Part shown: in pieces, positions 12,901 through 27,100 of the stretch
Layout of the letters: each line of letters begins with the position of its first letter
How positions within the stretch are numbered: the stretch's first letter is position 1
DNA from: Atrichornis clamosus
Lineage: Eukaryota; Chordata; Aves; Passeriformes; Menuridae
Direction of reading: 5' to 3'
DNA: 64,000 nt
NCBI GenBank assembly: GCA_013400975.1
Contig: WBMZ01010857.1
Span: forward strand, 47,376 to 111,375
The notes under the pieces: generated by a model
The model's database searches: none
The model's input: only the letters and a program-made list of their open reading frames with translations
Told to the model about the DNA's origin: nothing
Position numbers and translations under genes: made by a program

Positions 12901-15119
12901 TTGCCCAGATACTGCATCTTCAGATAGTTACAGACATGAAATCTGAATTCAGTGGAAAAGCTGCAACTTCACACTGAATTTTATTCTGAAAAGGAAGAGC
13001 TCAGAAAACATAGAGGGCTACTTCACCCATAGACTTGTGTCTTACCAGTAGAAACTCTAAAACAATAAAAATAATATGGTATTAAAAACATACTAGAACG
13101 CAATGGGAGATTTTTCTAAATGCCCTGTAATCTAAATCCAAGATATTTGGACACTTAGAGATATAGATAGGCTCTAAACCTGGTGTTTCAAAGAACCTGA
13201 CTAAATTAGAACTCAGTTGTTTTTGACAATTGCACCAAACATCCCTTTTCTCTGTTGTGTTTCTGAGGCCTTTGAAAATACTTTAGTAACACAATTCTTC
13301 CCTGCCAGATGGAAATAAGTACTTGAATTTCCAAAGGAACCTTGAGGGTTTAAGAGCCCTAAGTCCCATGTAAATTGAAATAGATTTAGTTGCTGATGGT
13401 CTAAAGTTACTTCTAAAACCCCAACTGGTTTGTGCTCTTGTAAATTCTATTAATTAGCAGCTGAAGCAGATTTGTGGCCTTCTTTATTTAAGTATAAATA
13501 ATTCATAAAGTGAAAAGGAATGGGTAGGGTTGGGTTAGGCTTCTTTATTCCAGACTTAAGTCAACACCAGCTGAATACCAAACCTTCCATGTGTACAGCC
13601 GCATATACCCAAGGAAAAACCCCTAATGCGAAAAAGAGGAACAGTTTTACAACTCTCCATAAAGCAGATGCTATTAATCTCTGCAGACAGACGTGGAGTT
13701 GTATTCTTCAGCTGGGAGTTTCCTCAATGAGAAGGTATTGTTGAACTGAAAACAGATGGCTTTGAAAATGCAATATGAAACTTCAGCTCTGCTCCTGCCT
13801 TATAGTGACGTCTCTCAAACTGTAGAGAAAAGAGGATCCACAGGTGGGCTGAGTCAGGATTCCTGCCAAATTTGAAGACAGTAACCAGCCAGTACTCAAA
13901 ATCTTACAAAATAAAGGAAATTCAACCAGTTTGCAGCCCTGCTTTTTTTTTTTTAACATACATTTCATTTCTGATGCACTGTTAAAATACAAAATATTCA
14001 TATATCATCCAGCTCTCGTCCCACCCCAGCCCTTCATTATCTCCACATGCAGTCAGACTCAGTCACTGTAGAGTTTGTTACTGCCAAATCAAATTTACTG
14101 TGCAGATTTGAGGGCTGCTCTCTGTCCCTTGTTATGTTTCCTTCACTTTTCATTTAGGTTTACCATTCTTGTAATCCCTCAGAAAGATAGGAAGGAATTT
14201 GAATAGAGGATTTTGAAACTCATTTTCACAGTGCTCGTAATCCATCTTGCTTTGTTTCTGTTTCCAAGGGAAAGGAGCCCTCCGTTCGGCAGTTGGCTCT
14301 TCTGCACTTTAGGAATATAATTACCCTCAACATAAAATTGGAAGATGCATTATCCCGTTCCAGAGCCAGAGTTCCACCATCAATTATTCAGATGCTGTTA
14401 ATACTCCAGGTAAATTGGTTACTTTTCTCAGTCTGTCTTTCTGCACTGCCTTGCTGAAGTCTTAAACAGTCTCTGATTTTGCTCATTCATTGAAAACTTC
14501 TTAGCCAAAATGCCAGAGGTTCTGTCCTCCTGTGGTCATAACATCTAAATCCTAATATCCTAGTATCTAAATATCCTAATGTCTAGTATCTGAGTAACCT
14601 AATTATCTAATATCTAAATTATCCAATAGTATAATAATAGAATATTAATAGTATGCTCTATAATAATATATAATATAGTATACAATATCTAAGTCTAATA
14701 TAATAATAAATATTACATGTAATTATATATTACGATAATATAATAATTGTAATGTAATAATAACATTATCTAATTATCTAATATCTAAACGTCCTAATAT
14801 CTAAAAGTAGGACCTGTAGTGATGCCTTAAGATCCAGAGAGCATGAGAGTATAGATTTGTTTTGAAACTGTAGGCCTTGAAACATGAAATTTTGCAAGCA
14901 GGCAAATGTGTGGTGATTTCCATTACATGTTGTATTTCCATTAAATGTTGCTGCATTAACAGTTCAGGATATGAAGCTTCACATCTGGAGTAGGCAATAA
15001 AGTGAATATGCAATTTATGGTTGAATCATGGTCATATCTGGTCACTGAAACCAAATTCTATCAAAATTGCTGATACAAAAACATTAGGACCAGATACTGG
15101 TATTTGCCTTCAGTGTTAG

Positions 15120-15160
<41 letters not shown>

Positions 15161-18100
15161 TAGTAGGAGAAACAAATTTAGGAATTCCAGGCAAAAGGCA
15201 ATTTTAGGATTGTTTTATTTACTTAATTAAAGCACAAGTGTATGATGAGGGGAAGGGGAATAAGGCAGAAGGGAAGGAGAGAACAAGGAGTGGATTCTTA
15301 AAGGGTGAGGAAATTGAGATTTTCCTAGTGTCTTATTCGTTTACAAACATGTTTCTTTGCCCTTCATCACAGTATGAATTAGTTCTGTATCTGAAATTAT
15401 TTTGAGGAGCAGGATTAGATTAATCAGGCCAATTGTGAAAGTGGAGGCAAAGTTTAAGATTCTGACTGCTGGGTCAAGAAATGGGATTTTACCTCTGCTA
15501 TTTCAGTGTCCATTTGTTGGAGTGTTTAATGGTGTGTTTTACCTGGTTGTCCCAGAAAAAGATCCTTATCCTATAGAACTGCCTGCTTGGCCTTGTCTCC
15601 CTTCTTATAGTCCCCACCTTCCAAATGCTCCTTTGAACTGCTGGCTGATTGTGACACAATGACAGCAGTATTGGAGATGCTAAGATTCCTGTGAGTTTCA
15701 TAGAAGCTAGTGTCTGGGGAGAGGAGAGAAGCCTCAGGCAAATGCTGGAGCATGGACTTCACTGCGTAACGAGGCATCAAGGAATTCACGTGACTGAACC
15801 ATGAACCCAGCTGTGTTAGCAGACACCAGAGAGTCCACATGAGACAGTACCATTGCAAAAACCTTCACAGGAAGGTTCTATCTGAGGCCTCAGCCCTTCC
15901 TAGGTGTGAGGTTAACTGCCCATTCTAAACCAGGCTTCGGCAGCACTGCTAACAGGATTGCAAGCTTTTTGTGGATACTTTTGGGAGTCTTTGTTGGCTG
16001 TGTGCAGGATCCAGCTTTGAATGGATTCAGTGGTGAGCTGGGAACTGAGTAACATGATTTTTTCTTTGCAAACCTGCTTTCTTCAGTAACCTGAAGTGTT
16101 AACATGGTGGATGCCTGTTCAGGGCAAAAGGTCAAATCCATTCTCATTGCAAAGCTGTCGATAGAAATCAATAACCAAGTGAGAGGGAGTTTTCCCCTGG
16201 GGGTTTATTTCTGCATTGTTTGCCTATGGTTGTTTGGTGGGAAGGGTGAAGGTCTTTTCTCGGCAATAGCTCTGCCAAACTTGTGATTTAAAATCTAATG
16301 GAAATTGTGGAAAAAGGTCAGAAGAAGATCTGGGAATTAGCTATTTACATGCTTAGCAGTGTTAGTCAGTAGATGGATTTCAGAGCAAAGGCTTTTTTCC
16401 AAACTCAATTGTCACATTAAACTAAAGCAAATTTTATACATTTGTGACATGATGGAATTTTCTCGATTTAGTTGAACTTCATGTGTTAATAGGGCTGGAA
16501 GAGAGATGGCAATTCAACTGTCCAATGAGCACGTGGTGGTCTTGTGTGCTTGGATTTCCCAGACTGAGAGACCATGTCTTGATGGACATGTTCCCTAATC
16601 CCTATTTGTTTCTACCATGAATATCTCTTACATAAGAAACTTGGTGATACTGGAGCAGACTTCCATGGATAGAAGATGAGGCTAGTGATGTCAACTCTGG
16701 ACCAAGTGTTGAACTTAGTGCTAAGATTCTCTGTTTCTGTCCTTGGCAGCTTTGTGCAGCAGTGTGATGTGGTTAAGGAGTAACCCATGCTCTTTAAGAC
16801 AGCAGTTGTAGAGGTTGAGTTGTAGAGTTAATGTCAGAGGTTGAAATGCTCCACTCTCTTCTGTTAGACATGATTAAAATGGCAGAGCTTTGGGAACTAA
16901 TGCAGGGTGCATCTGGTATTATGTTTTAACTTGCCATGGTGTAGGGAAAAAGGTTTGTCATTTTGTCAGAAGACACTTTCCTTATTGGACAGAAAGGGGA
17001 ATTTTTAAAGAGGAAGTGGAACCTGCTCCATTTAAAGGAGCAGAAATCAGTCCTCAGGGTAATTATTAGACTTGGGTTCTTCAATCCAGTAGAACTGCTT
17101 CTCACCAGTGCTATAGCCTGATGTAATTACAAACCAGCAATCTCTCAGGAAAGACTCAGAACTAGGGGAGGAGAGTGCTGTCAGTCAGTGGTAGTTTTAT
17201 CACGGCTTGGAAGAAGGGCCTTATACTACTAAAACTGTGAGTTGCCATCATAGCCTGACCCAGTTACAAAGCACAAACTGAAATGTTAATCCGTTGTGGC
17301 TGCTCGCAGGCTACATAAGCTGAAGTGCCTCCAGGATACTCGTGTTTAAGTTGCAGGGAGTTCAAGAGCAGAGTCATGGCTGAGGGAAGTAAAAGAACTA
17401 AAACTGCATTTCAGCACAGAGTGATTTACAGGAGCTCACTTTGGGTGAAGTGACAGGGATAAACAGAAGAAGAGTTCAGAAAATAACTTTCTGAACCAAA
17501 GAGAGCAAAACTATCACCAGAGGATAAACAATCTGACTTGCTTCCCAAAGTGTCTTTCAAAGATTACTCTGTCTGCTGAAACTGGAACATCTTATCTCCA
17601 GGTATCTGTCATGACGTCTGAGAAAGTTAGAAGAGAGGACTTAAAGAGTGTTTATCTGCATCTTTCCGTTAACGTCAGGATTATTTGAGTTCATAGAATT
17701 GCTCTGGGCGACCTGACGTATTTAAAAACCTGAGAAGAGCACAACACAGTATCTCTTGTGCTGAGGGATGAGGTGTCATGAAGCATAACACAATATCTCT
17801 TGTGGTGGGGGATGAGGCCTCACTAAATATAAGCTCTGAAGAGAAAAATAAAACCTGTGGTTTCCTTTCTGGCTCTCTGTGTCTCGTTTGAACTCCCTTA
17901 CCCATTGTCTTGGTCTGTAAAGAAAGACAAAATAGATGCATAAAGCTGCCCAGTGGGACCTTTTTGTTTTTTCTGCTAAGTTCCTTCCATTTTAGAGGAG
18001 TGGAAAAGTACATTGCAAGACCTGAAAGTGAAATGCAGAGAGTGCTGTTTTTCTGTCTCAGCAGCCACATCAAATCAAGGATAGCATAGTGGTTAAAAAC

Positions 18101-21100
18101 AAAATAACCCTTTGCTATCAGAAAGCTGCAGCTATAGGTTTGCTGTAGCACTGCAATGCCACTTGGAGGCAATTCTTTGTGGCCATAGGTTTTCACAATT
18201 GATGGTTGTTTGGGGAGGTTTTCTTACTAAGTCTCTTAGACCTAGCATAGCTTGAACAAAGTGGCGTGGGTGTGAGGCTTCCACATGCTTTTAATTTCTC
18301 TTTACCTTTGTCTGAGTTCCTGATTTAGAAGATATGAAAAGAGGAAAACGATAAATAAATGTATTGTACACCTTATTTAAATATAAATCACCCTATCAAA
18401 AACCTGTGCTTCCTCTAGGTTGTGAATAAATTTGGATTTTTAATTCCTTGCTGGTGAAAGGGTGGTTTGTCTGTGTTGTTTGCATCAGTCCCATAGGGAG
18501 TCAGGTAAGAAATCTTGCAACCAGGACACAAAGGGAAGAGCCCTCTGTTGCTTTGTGTTCACATATGCAAAACTGAGAATCTGGCCCTCAAGATTCACGT
18601 TTTAGAGTATTTTGTAGATACGTTTGTTTCTATGCAATATTCTCTCTTATTCTATCTTATTTATTGTCTCTATCAGCAAGTGCAGTTTCCAGTAAATAAA
18701 TTGACACAGATTTGTTATCCTGGAATGAATTTGTATTGCTGGGATTTTTAACAAGGCATAGCATTAATTTGATGTAAGAAAAGGATCTTTTAAAATGAAA
18801 ATCTTAATGTTTTTGCTGGTGAGAACTATTTGCCATATTTGATTTTAAATTGCTTCATATGATTTTTATTTTTGTGTCTCTAGGGGCAGAGGTTGGAGAG
18901 TGGTGGTGGTGGTTACTTCTAACCATTCCTGACTGGCAGGGAGCTTGTTCAAAAGTAACTCCAACGCAGCCCATGCTGCTGCACCACGGACCTTGATAGT
19001 TCTGCACTCATGTGGACCCACTTTCTAACTAAGGCCAGTGGAGGTCCATTGACACGTAAAAAGAAGAGATTTTGTTTTCAAATTGAATACTCTCCAAAAC
19101 TAGCTCTCAACATTTTGACACCACCACACGTTGCCACTTCTGTAACTTTAAGCAGAGAAAAAACGGGAAAAAAACATAAAATGGTATAGTTTTGCTTTAT
19201 ATATGTGAACCTGTCTCATGAACACCATGACATAGTAATTTAAATGTGCATCTTGTCCCTCATCTTTAATAGAAGGACCGTTCTTGGGAACATGACCATA
19301 ACTTTGTCCATATCAATTAAACACAATTGTTTTTGAAGGCAGTTTACATTGTGCAGACTCCCTTTGGGTGTTACACTCATGGTGCATTTTAAGAGTACCT
19401 CATATTAAGTAAAATGTCAGTTCTGTGAAGGATACCAGTTACTTAACCAAAAGTATGGCTTCAGGTGGAGTTGGTCAAACTAAAATAAAGGTCTCCTGGA
19501 GTTTGCCTCTAGTGATGAAATTGGTCTATTAAAACCAGTACAAGTACATTGGTAGGCAAATTCTTAATCTTTACCAAAATAGAGTGAAATCAGTAAAATA
19601 ATTCTTGACTTGAATTAGCATGTCCTTGCAGACCGTATAATTTTGTTGAGAAACAGGGAGAAGGTTTTAACTAATTGCATTAATCTGTACAAATGTCTTT
19701 TGTGGACCCATTTGGGCCAGTAAACTAAAACTGGCATAAAGGGTAGCATAGAAATTTTGACTATTGAAAAACTCTGAGCAGGAAACGTTCTCACAGTGCA
19801 AGAATCCTTTGAGTGAGGGTGCTTTAATACTGTAATTCATTACTTTTCTACTGGGGGAACATCAGAAAGTTAATCTAAGCTACCTTTTAAAGAAGATTAA
19901 TTAAACCTCATTAGAACTCTGTATGGACACTCATTCTGAGAATTAAAGGAGAAGAAAGGGAGATGAGTTAAATTAATGACAGTTCAATTGTCCATCAGAG
20001 GCCTAAGCACAGCAGCTTTCTGTTCTTAATTCAGTGAGTATAATTTCATTTTCTTGAATGTCCCCAGGTAGACAAAGGCACTAGGGAATAAGTGGCTTTT
20101 GAATTGCCCAGGGCACTACAGGTGGGGTCCCCAGGAGGTGGCAAGCACTTTTTGACTTCTGGCAGGACCACAGAGCTGGAAGCCGTTCCAGGTGCCACCA
20201 TCACTCTGAGTGGTATTTGCCAGCTATGGCAGAGATGGCACCTGGCACAAAAGGGACCAGTTTGCCCTCCATGACTGAGCTGTGTCTGTGCAGACGGCAG
20301 GGGCAGCCGAGCCTGTGGTTGGGGTTGCTTCTGCAGCACCTCCCGTTCTGTCCTGCTGGGATTCACCAGGCACTGCTCACGACAGGAATGGCAAAAGTGA
20401 TTTCCATCAGAAAAATTGCACAGAGTCATTTCCTAGTGTTGTAAACATGGGCTTTCCTGTGGTTTTCAGAGCCAAGCCACTATCGGTTCCCAGTCAGATG
20501 TGCACTGAGCTGGGGCAGGGTGTGCAGTAGTTTGGCTTGTCCCTGTGCACGTGCCACCATGCCGCCACCTTCTTACTGCCTAAAGCTTTCTGTCTGGACA
20601 CAAGGCAAGCAGAGAAACTTTCTGCTAGGAGATTGAGAGGCAGCCCATGTGCTCATTCTTCTGCTCTGTGAGCCTTTCCTGTAACAGAGAAGGGACTGCA
20701 CAGTGCTCTCTGCATGTTGAACACTGATACCTGCTGATAGCACAGCTTCCTCTCCCATTATCTTGCTGGCTGCTTCGTCACCTTTGTCACGTTTTACCTT
20801 CCCATATGTTGCCTTCTGACTCCTTTCCTACATAACGCAATCTTATTTTCCCAAGGAGTGATTCCTGGGGTTTTGGTGCTTGCCTGTTTCTCTCTGTATG
20901 CTATAGAATTTTATTATTATGGGAAGACATGTTTCCATTTAAGCTGACAGGGTGACTAAAAAACAAATTGTGTGAAATGTCTTAGCTTCTGCCTTCTCCC
21001 CAGAAGGTGCACTGAGAAGGGAAAGAGTTGTGAAAAGTACATAATCTTCTCCTCTGGGATACCACCAAGCCCCATCCCCAAGCTTTTCCTCTCTTGGTTC

Positions 21101-24100
21101 ATGGCTACCAGTGCCAGAACCAACAACCCATGGGTACAGCGGGTACCATGCTGGTGGCACAGAGACTTTTGCAAAGGGCAGCTGTTTTGTGGTGTATTTC
21201 TCTCAAAAATAAAAAGGCTAATTTGTTGTAATTTGCTAAAGATAGGGGAATGATGGAATGAGTCTCTCAGAGGCATCTTTTCTCCCATGGTGAGTGGACA
21301 GTGTTGATTGCCTTCCATCAGTAATTTCACAGTCTTAACCCTTAGTTTTGCTGCAGCTGCAGAAGAAACAACTATGTGACAGGGTGATATGTGACACATA
21401 CTGTGAAATTCATTAACTACCCAATTATTACAGGCAATTAAAAGGTAAGCAGTTGATCATGCAATAGAGCAGGGTTCAGATTACATTATTTGATTTAAAC
21501 CATTATCTCTTGAGAGTCTTCTCCTGTTTCCAGTGAGCTACGTGACACTGGCAGCAAAACTTCTGCAGCACAAGGTAACAATGATGTGACAGGTTGTGCC
21601 AGATGTGTGGGCAGTGTGCCCAGTGCCCCCAGTTAAGGCTTTGGCGTGAGCAAAGTGGCTGGCCATGGCCATGGTTTGACTGAGAAGTGACCATCCATTA
21701 GGAAGAGGGTGGGAACTGTGGTGGGACAGGGCAGGGATGCAGGGAGGGGATGTGCTCTTCAAAGTGCATCCAGAGGCCTCTGATTTGAAGTCATTAGGCA
21801 GCGCCTTGTGCTTTAGTGCTCTCTGATCCAAATGCAAAGCAAAAAACAAGGATACTTCCTGTGGCAAGAAGAAGAACCATCATTTAGCCTGTCTGAAATC
21901 TGTCAGAAAAGTATTTTGCAAAATACAGTTGCACTTGGAGTAGCTGTCACATAAAACCAATTAAACTTCTTCTGAGGAAGTTAAGAGCTGTCAGCTGCTT
22001 CTGCTACTGGACACCAGGTATCTCCAAGCCTTTATTGCTAGACAAGAGCCTTCATGCACTGGGCACTGTAAACACAATTAAAATGTGGTCTCTGCACTAC
22101 AGATTTGCAGCCTCATGGACAAGACAGTAGATGAATCTAGAGAGACAAATGGGGAACAGAAGGAAACAAGGAGATAAACATAATAAAAGTGATTTTATGA
22201 CAAATAATACATCATTTGCCTCAGTGGTCAGATGTCCCCTAGAGGCCTTCTTGTCCTCTTGCTGTAGGTTGCTTGTTGGGCTCCAAGAAAAAAAATACAT
22301 CCCTCATTCCTCCTGTGTCACTCATGAGCCTTGTTTAGTTGAAGAGAACAAACCGTGGAACAAGAAGTGGGATATTTCTATTGTTTCTTGTCTGAATCAC
22401 ATGAGAACAGGTGTCTAGGCAGTATGAAATTAATGCATCTCTGCTAAAGCCCTTGTATAGTAGAGGTGGAATTGGGCAATAGTTTTGCCTGAAAAGCTCT
22501 AGACTATGGTTGTACATATAGCTGTTTTGTTAACATTTAAAACAGAAACAAGGAGAAGTCTGTGTCCCTGGAGATGGCTATGCGATATTATGTGGATTAA
22601 ATTAACGCACCAGCCAGCGTTGAAGGGGGAAAAACCAAATTTTGCTTCAGTAATAGGGTCATATTGCCAAGAGGTAGGTCAGGGCATCTCTTGGTTTCCA
22701 TTGCATGTAGCTCTCTCTGGTTGTAAGAATTCTGAATCCTGCTGAATTTTGCCAGATTGCCAGTGTGCATGTCCCTGGCAGGTGATGGAGGAGGGAAGGT
22801 CAGCCCCACAGAGCCATTCCTGTGGTCACATCCCTAATCCACAGACTGTGTTTGGGGAGTACACTGTCTGTGAACTTAGATTTTGTATGCTGGTATTTCT
22901 TTGCTTTCTCTACACATTGGGTTGCTGAGAGAGGGTATCGGCTTTAGATTCAATCAGTTACTTCCCAAGTATTTTGAATTGTCAAAGACTTCTTTATTGA
23001 AATTAAACTGTTATGTGGAAATATATTGCTTTCAGGAAAGCTTTTGCTACAAGCCAGGAGGGCTCCCTCAGGCCCAGACTGCCAGGCTCCCGGGCTCCTA
23101 AACTTACGTGTTCTGGGACTGATAGAAGCTCAGCCTCCTCAAGAGTAACTGCAAATTGCCACGATAGGCAGGTGGTCTGCTGCTTTCTGGCTCACAAGGA
23201 TGAGTTCTGGTGATGAAAATGGTGTTGCTACCAGAAATAGTGAAAATTTTTAAAAATCCAAAAGGCACAGCTGACACATCTGCTCAGTCTATTCAAGTGT
23301 ATTTCAGAAAAGAAGAAAATTCTTGGAGAAGATTCAGTCACCTTCAAAGGGTGAAGCAGCTTGGAGGACGCTCATTAATGATTTAATAGTGAGTGTGACT
23401 CAAAGGCAGTGTCAGAAATCCTCACAGGTGGGTAACAGCAGTCAAGTTAATGTCTATGGCTCTTCAAAAACATTACATGGATGTCTCCCAAGCAGCCTGG
23501 ATGCACTGAAGGTGGGCTCTGCCATCCTTTTTTCTTTTTCAGTGTCTGCCTGAAAAGAAATGCAAGGTGGATTTTCTCATAATAAATGAGAAAACACTCA
23601 GAGCTAAGGCTGGGTAAGAGTCTTGAAAGCTCAGCGTTAAAAGTCTTCAATTCCTCAGCAAAATTAGATGAGCTTAACATGCATAGATCAGCAACAACTT
23701 CAGGAGGGAGCCTAAAAAAATTAGTTATTCTCTTGGACATTAAACATCACACCTAATTATTTGGCAGCTCACAGGGTGATCTTTGCATGGGGCTGCACAT
23801 GCATTTCTGTGCGTGTGTGTATTTGCCCATGAGTGTAATGTGACAATCCTAAAGCATTTGTGAATGCTGATAAACTAACTCCAACTCAAATGTATTCCAT
23901 AAATAGCTCTTCAGAGACACTCATCTTCGTGTAACTTCATTTGTTCAGTTGTTGGAAAGTTACAGGAGCTTATTTGACTGCTCTGGCCTGTGGCCACGGG
24001 AGTCACTTAAGTGGGAATCAGACAACCTCTAGCCCTAAACCTATAAAAGAAAGACATGCGTACCATTATTTTCATTGGATCTTTATCACGAAGTGGCTGT

Positions 24101-27100
24101 TCAGGTTCTGCAGAATCCTAAGCACTGTATTTAAAGCCTCAAAGTAACTTCCTTACTTTCAGTCATTTAATATCTTTTACTGATCCTCATCTTCTGCTTT
24201 TTCTTTTGCAGTCTCATATAAAATGTTTAATGACAGTTTAAAGAAATAGAATACATTGGATATCTGTAGGTCATGGAAAGATTAGTCTGTTTTTAGTGTT
24301 TAGTTCTTACTAGAAAGAAAAATCCTATTGCTATCCTTCTGCAGCCAAGCCATTTGAAAAACTCTCACTAGCTGAACACAAACTGGGTGTTTTGTCTTCC
24401 TTTCCTTTTGTCTGTGTCTCAGTGCCACCAATTAAAGGAAGGGACAGAGCAGCTTCTTATGCTGACATTGACATAACTTGGCACTTGCTGGAGATTAAAG
24501 TGAATATGACAAGATCTTTCTTTCTGAGGCAGTAACAGGGATCTGAAGTGCTGAATTCTGTCAATATGGCAATGGCAAGCTCCTCTTCCCCCCTCCCGTG
24601 ACTGCTGTTGCTATGAGAAAAGGAAAAGGCACAGGCTTTACCAGTATGCCAGTGCCTTGGGATAAAATGAAGAGAGGAAAAAATAATGTGAGGCAACACT
24701 ATCGAGGGCTCATAACAATACAGCCATGAATTCTGCCTCTGCATCTGTCCAACATGTGCAAAAGGGATACCAGTGCCTAGGAATGGACACGGATTGCATA
24801 AGGCACACCTTCCCATGGATGTAAACTGGTATAAAATTAACAACCTAACAGGGATTATTCTTAGAGCATTTAAGAATTTGATATACAAGTCCTGCTCTTC
24901 CCACTTGGTTCTGCCATGAGGTAATATCTGTTTGCAAACACACATAACATAGTCTGAGAGGTTTATTGAAAATTAGTCCATTGTGAATTCTCAGCCCCCT
25001 CCACTGGGCTCAAATAGCCCTCTCAGAGGGCAAACTACTTTTCTTCCAGCTTGTTCCAGTCTGCAAAGGTGTGACCTCCCAGCACAGGTGCACCACGTGT
25101 GATTCCTCCCAGCCCAGGTACATTTTCATGTTCTGCCTTCGGACTGTGGCAGAGAAACCCACAGGGGGAAGGGGGCAGTGGAATTCCAGCAGATCAGGTC
25201 AGCTTAGTCGACACAGGCTGCAACAAAGCAAAATTTAGTCCCCGCTTGAAGCAGTTTTGATCCTGTTTTGAACCTGTTTCCTAAAGGCTAAAAAATGTCA
25301 GAGTAGTTTGCTTGGGATGAAAGTAGCATGAGTCATCAGGGAAGCCCAAAACTTTCCTGCCTGGCAGACATGGACAAGTGGGCTAGAAGAAGGAGCAGGA
25401 ACATTAAACTCCCAGTCCTTGTCCCTTGCTCCCAGTTAGTTTTATGCAGGACATTTCATTACCCAGATGTCTCTTCAAAATGCATCAATTGATCTTGTAA
25501 TCCCTCCCAGTGAGTTTACTCAGTGCTTTTATGGGACTTGAAGGTCTCAGATGTAGAGTCCTCCAGAAATGCTGAGCCCCACTGAAACTAGTAGAAAAAC
25601 ATGTACCAGCAGTGTGCCCTGGCTGCAAGGAAGGCAATGGTATCCTGGGCTGTGTTAGACAGAATGTTGTCAGCACGTCAGGGTGGTGATCCTGCCCCTC
25701 TGCTCTGCACTTGTGAGGCCACACCTGGAGTGCTGTGTCCAGCTCTGGGCTCCTCAGGACAGGAGAGGCATGAACTTCCTGGAGAGAGCCCAAAAAAAGA
25801 CCATGAAGATGATAAAGGGACAGGAGGAAAGGCTGTGAGGAAAGATTCAGAGAGCTGGGCCTGTTCAGCTTGGAGAAGAGATGTTTCAAGGGCATCTTAC
25901 CAATTTTCAGAAATACCTGAAGAGAGAATGTAAAGAAGATGAAGCCAAGCTCTTCTCAGTAGTGCTCAGTGACAGGACCAGAGGCAATAATCACAAACTG
26001 AAGCACAGGAGGGTCCTCTTAACACCAGGAAACTGTTTTTGAGGGTGACTGAGCAGGATTCAGCATTGCATTCACCCACCTCCTAAACAGAGAAGCTGCA
26101 ACTAAAGAAAAGCACTTTGCAAAAGTACCAAAGAAAGCCATCCTCTGCTGTATTCAGAGGACTCAGTAGTTAAGCTGGTTCTTTATTTCTGGAAACTATT
26201 TATTCTATCAGTTATTGACCATCTTCATTTTGATGATTAAATAATTTCTAGCACAGATTGTTTATGCTTAGGGCTACTGCAAAGTCCGATGCAGCAAGTT
26301 TTTACATCCCTATTTGCCAGAAGTACCAGCATATTCCTCTAAGAAAGCCTGCACTGAGCATGCCCCATTTCCTTTCCTTGCCTGTGCATTTCTCCTGCTA
26401 TCACTGTTAGCAAGAAAATGTTGAATTTAGTTAACTTTTAGTCTGACTAATCAGCATGGCTGATTCTATGCACTGTTACCTTTGGTGTCAAGATTGCAAA
26501 GGCTTACAAGAATCCATTATCACATCTGATACTTCCATGAGTTTACTCATGAGTTTGCATTTACTGCATGTGAAAATGGAGGCCAGATGCTGCTACACAA
26601 ATGTAATTCCATTTGTATAATACTGTGGGATTTCCTCTGCAGGACTGACATCCAGGGAGCAAGGCAGGTATTGGATGTGAGGGAGCCCAGTATCTCCTCC
26701 TACTTGTATGGGAGTTCCTGCAGTGGGTATAAGAGTGGGATCTTCAAGTTTTTCTAGAGGGTGCTATGCACGGCCAATGAAGATGGAGGGAATGTGAGCA
26801 GGAGACTCCCAGGACGATGCTGTGTGGTGCAGTAAGAGCAGCAGCAGCTCTGAACAGCTGTTCACTGGAGGAAGGCTTTGGCTCTTGGGCAACACTGCTG
26901 CTCCAAGAACCACTGTGGTCTCCTTCAGAGCATGAGGCTGTATGGGTTTAGTCAATGAAACAGTGCCATGGAGCAAACAAAAATTGTACACACCTGGGGA
27001 CAACTCCTGAGGCCTCTTCTCAACCAAGTGAACCATAACATAACTTCACTGCCATAGGTTTGTCTGTGAGCAGTCTATGGTCTTGTCTGAAAGGTCAGTA

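Noticed and set aside
24955..25200. Reverse-strand AATAAA-like signal with GC-rich sequence considered as an LTR
   Set aside because: No matching termini or duplicated flanks were found, and the family was not recognised.
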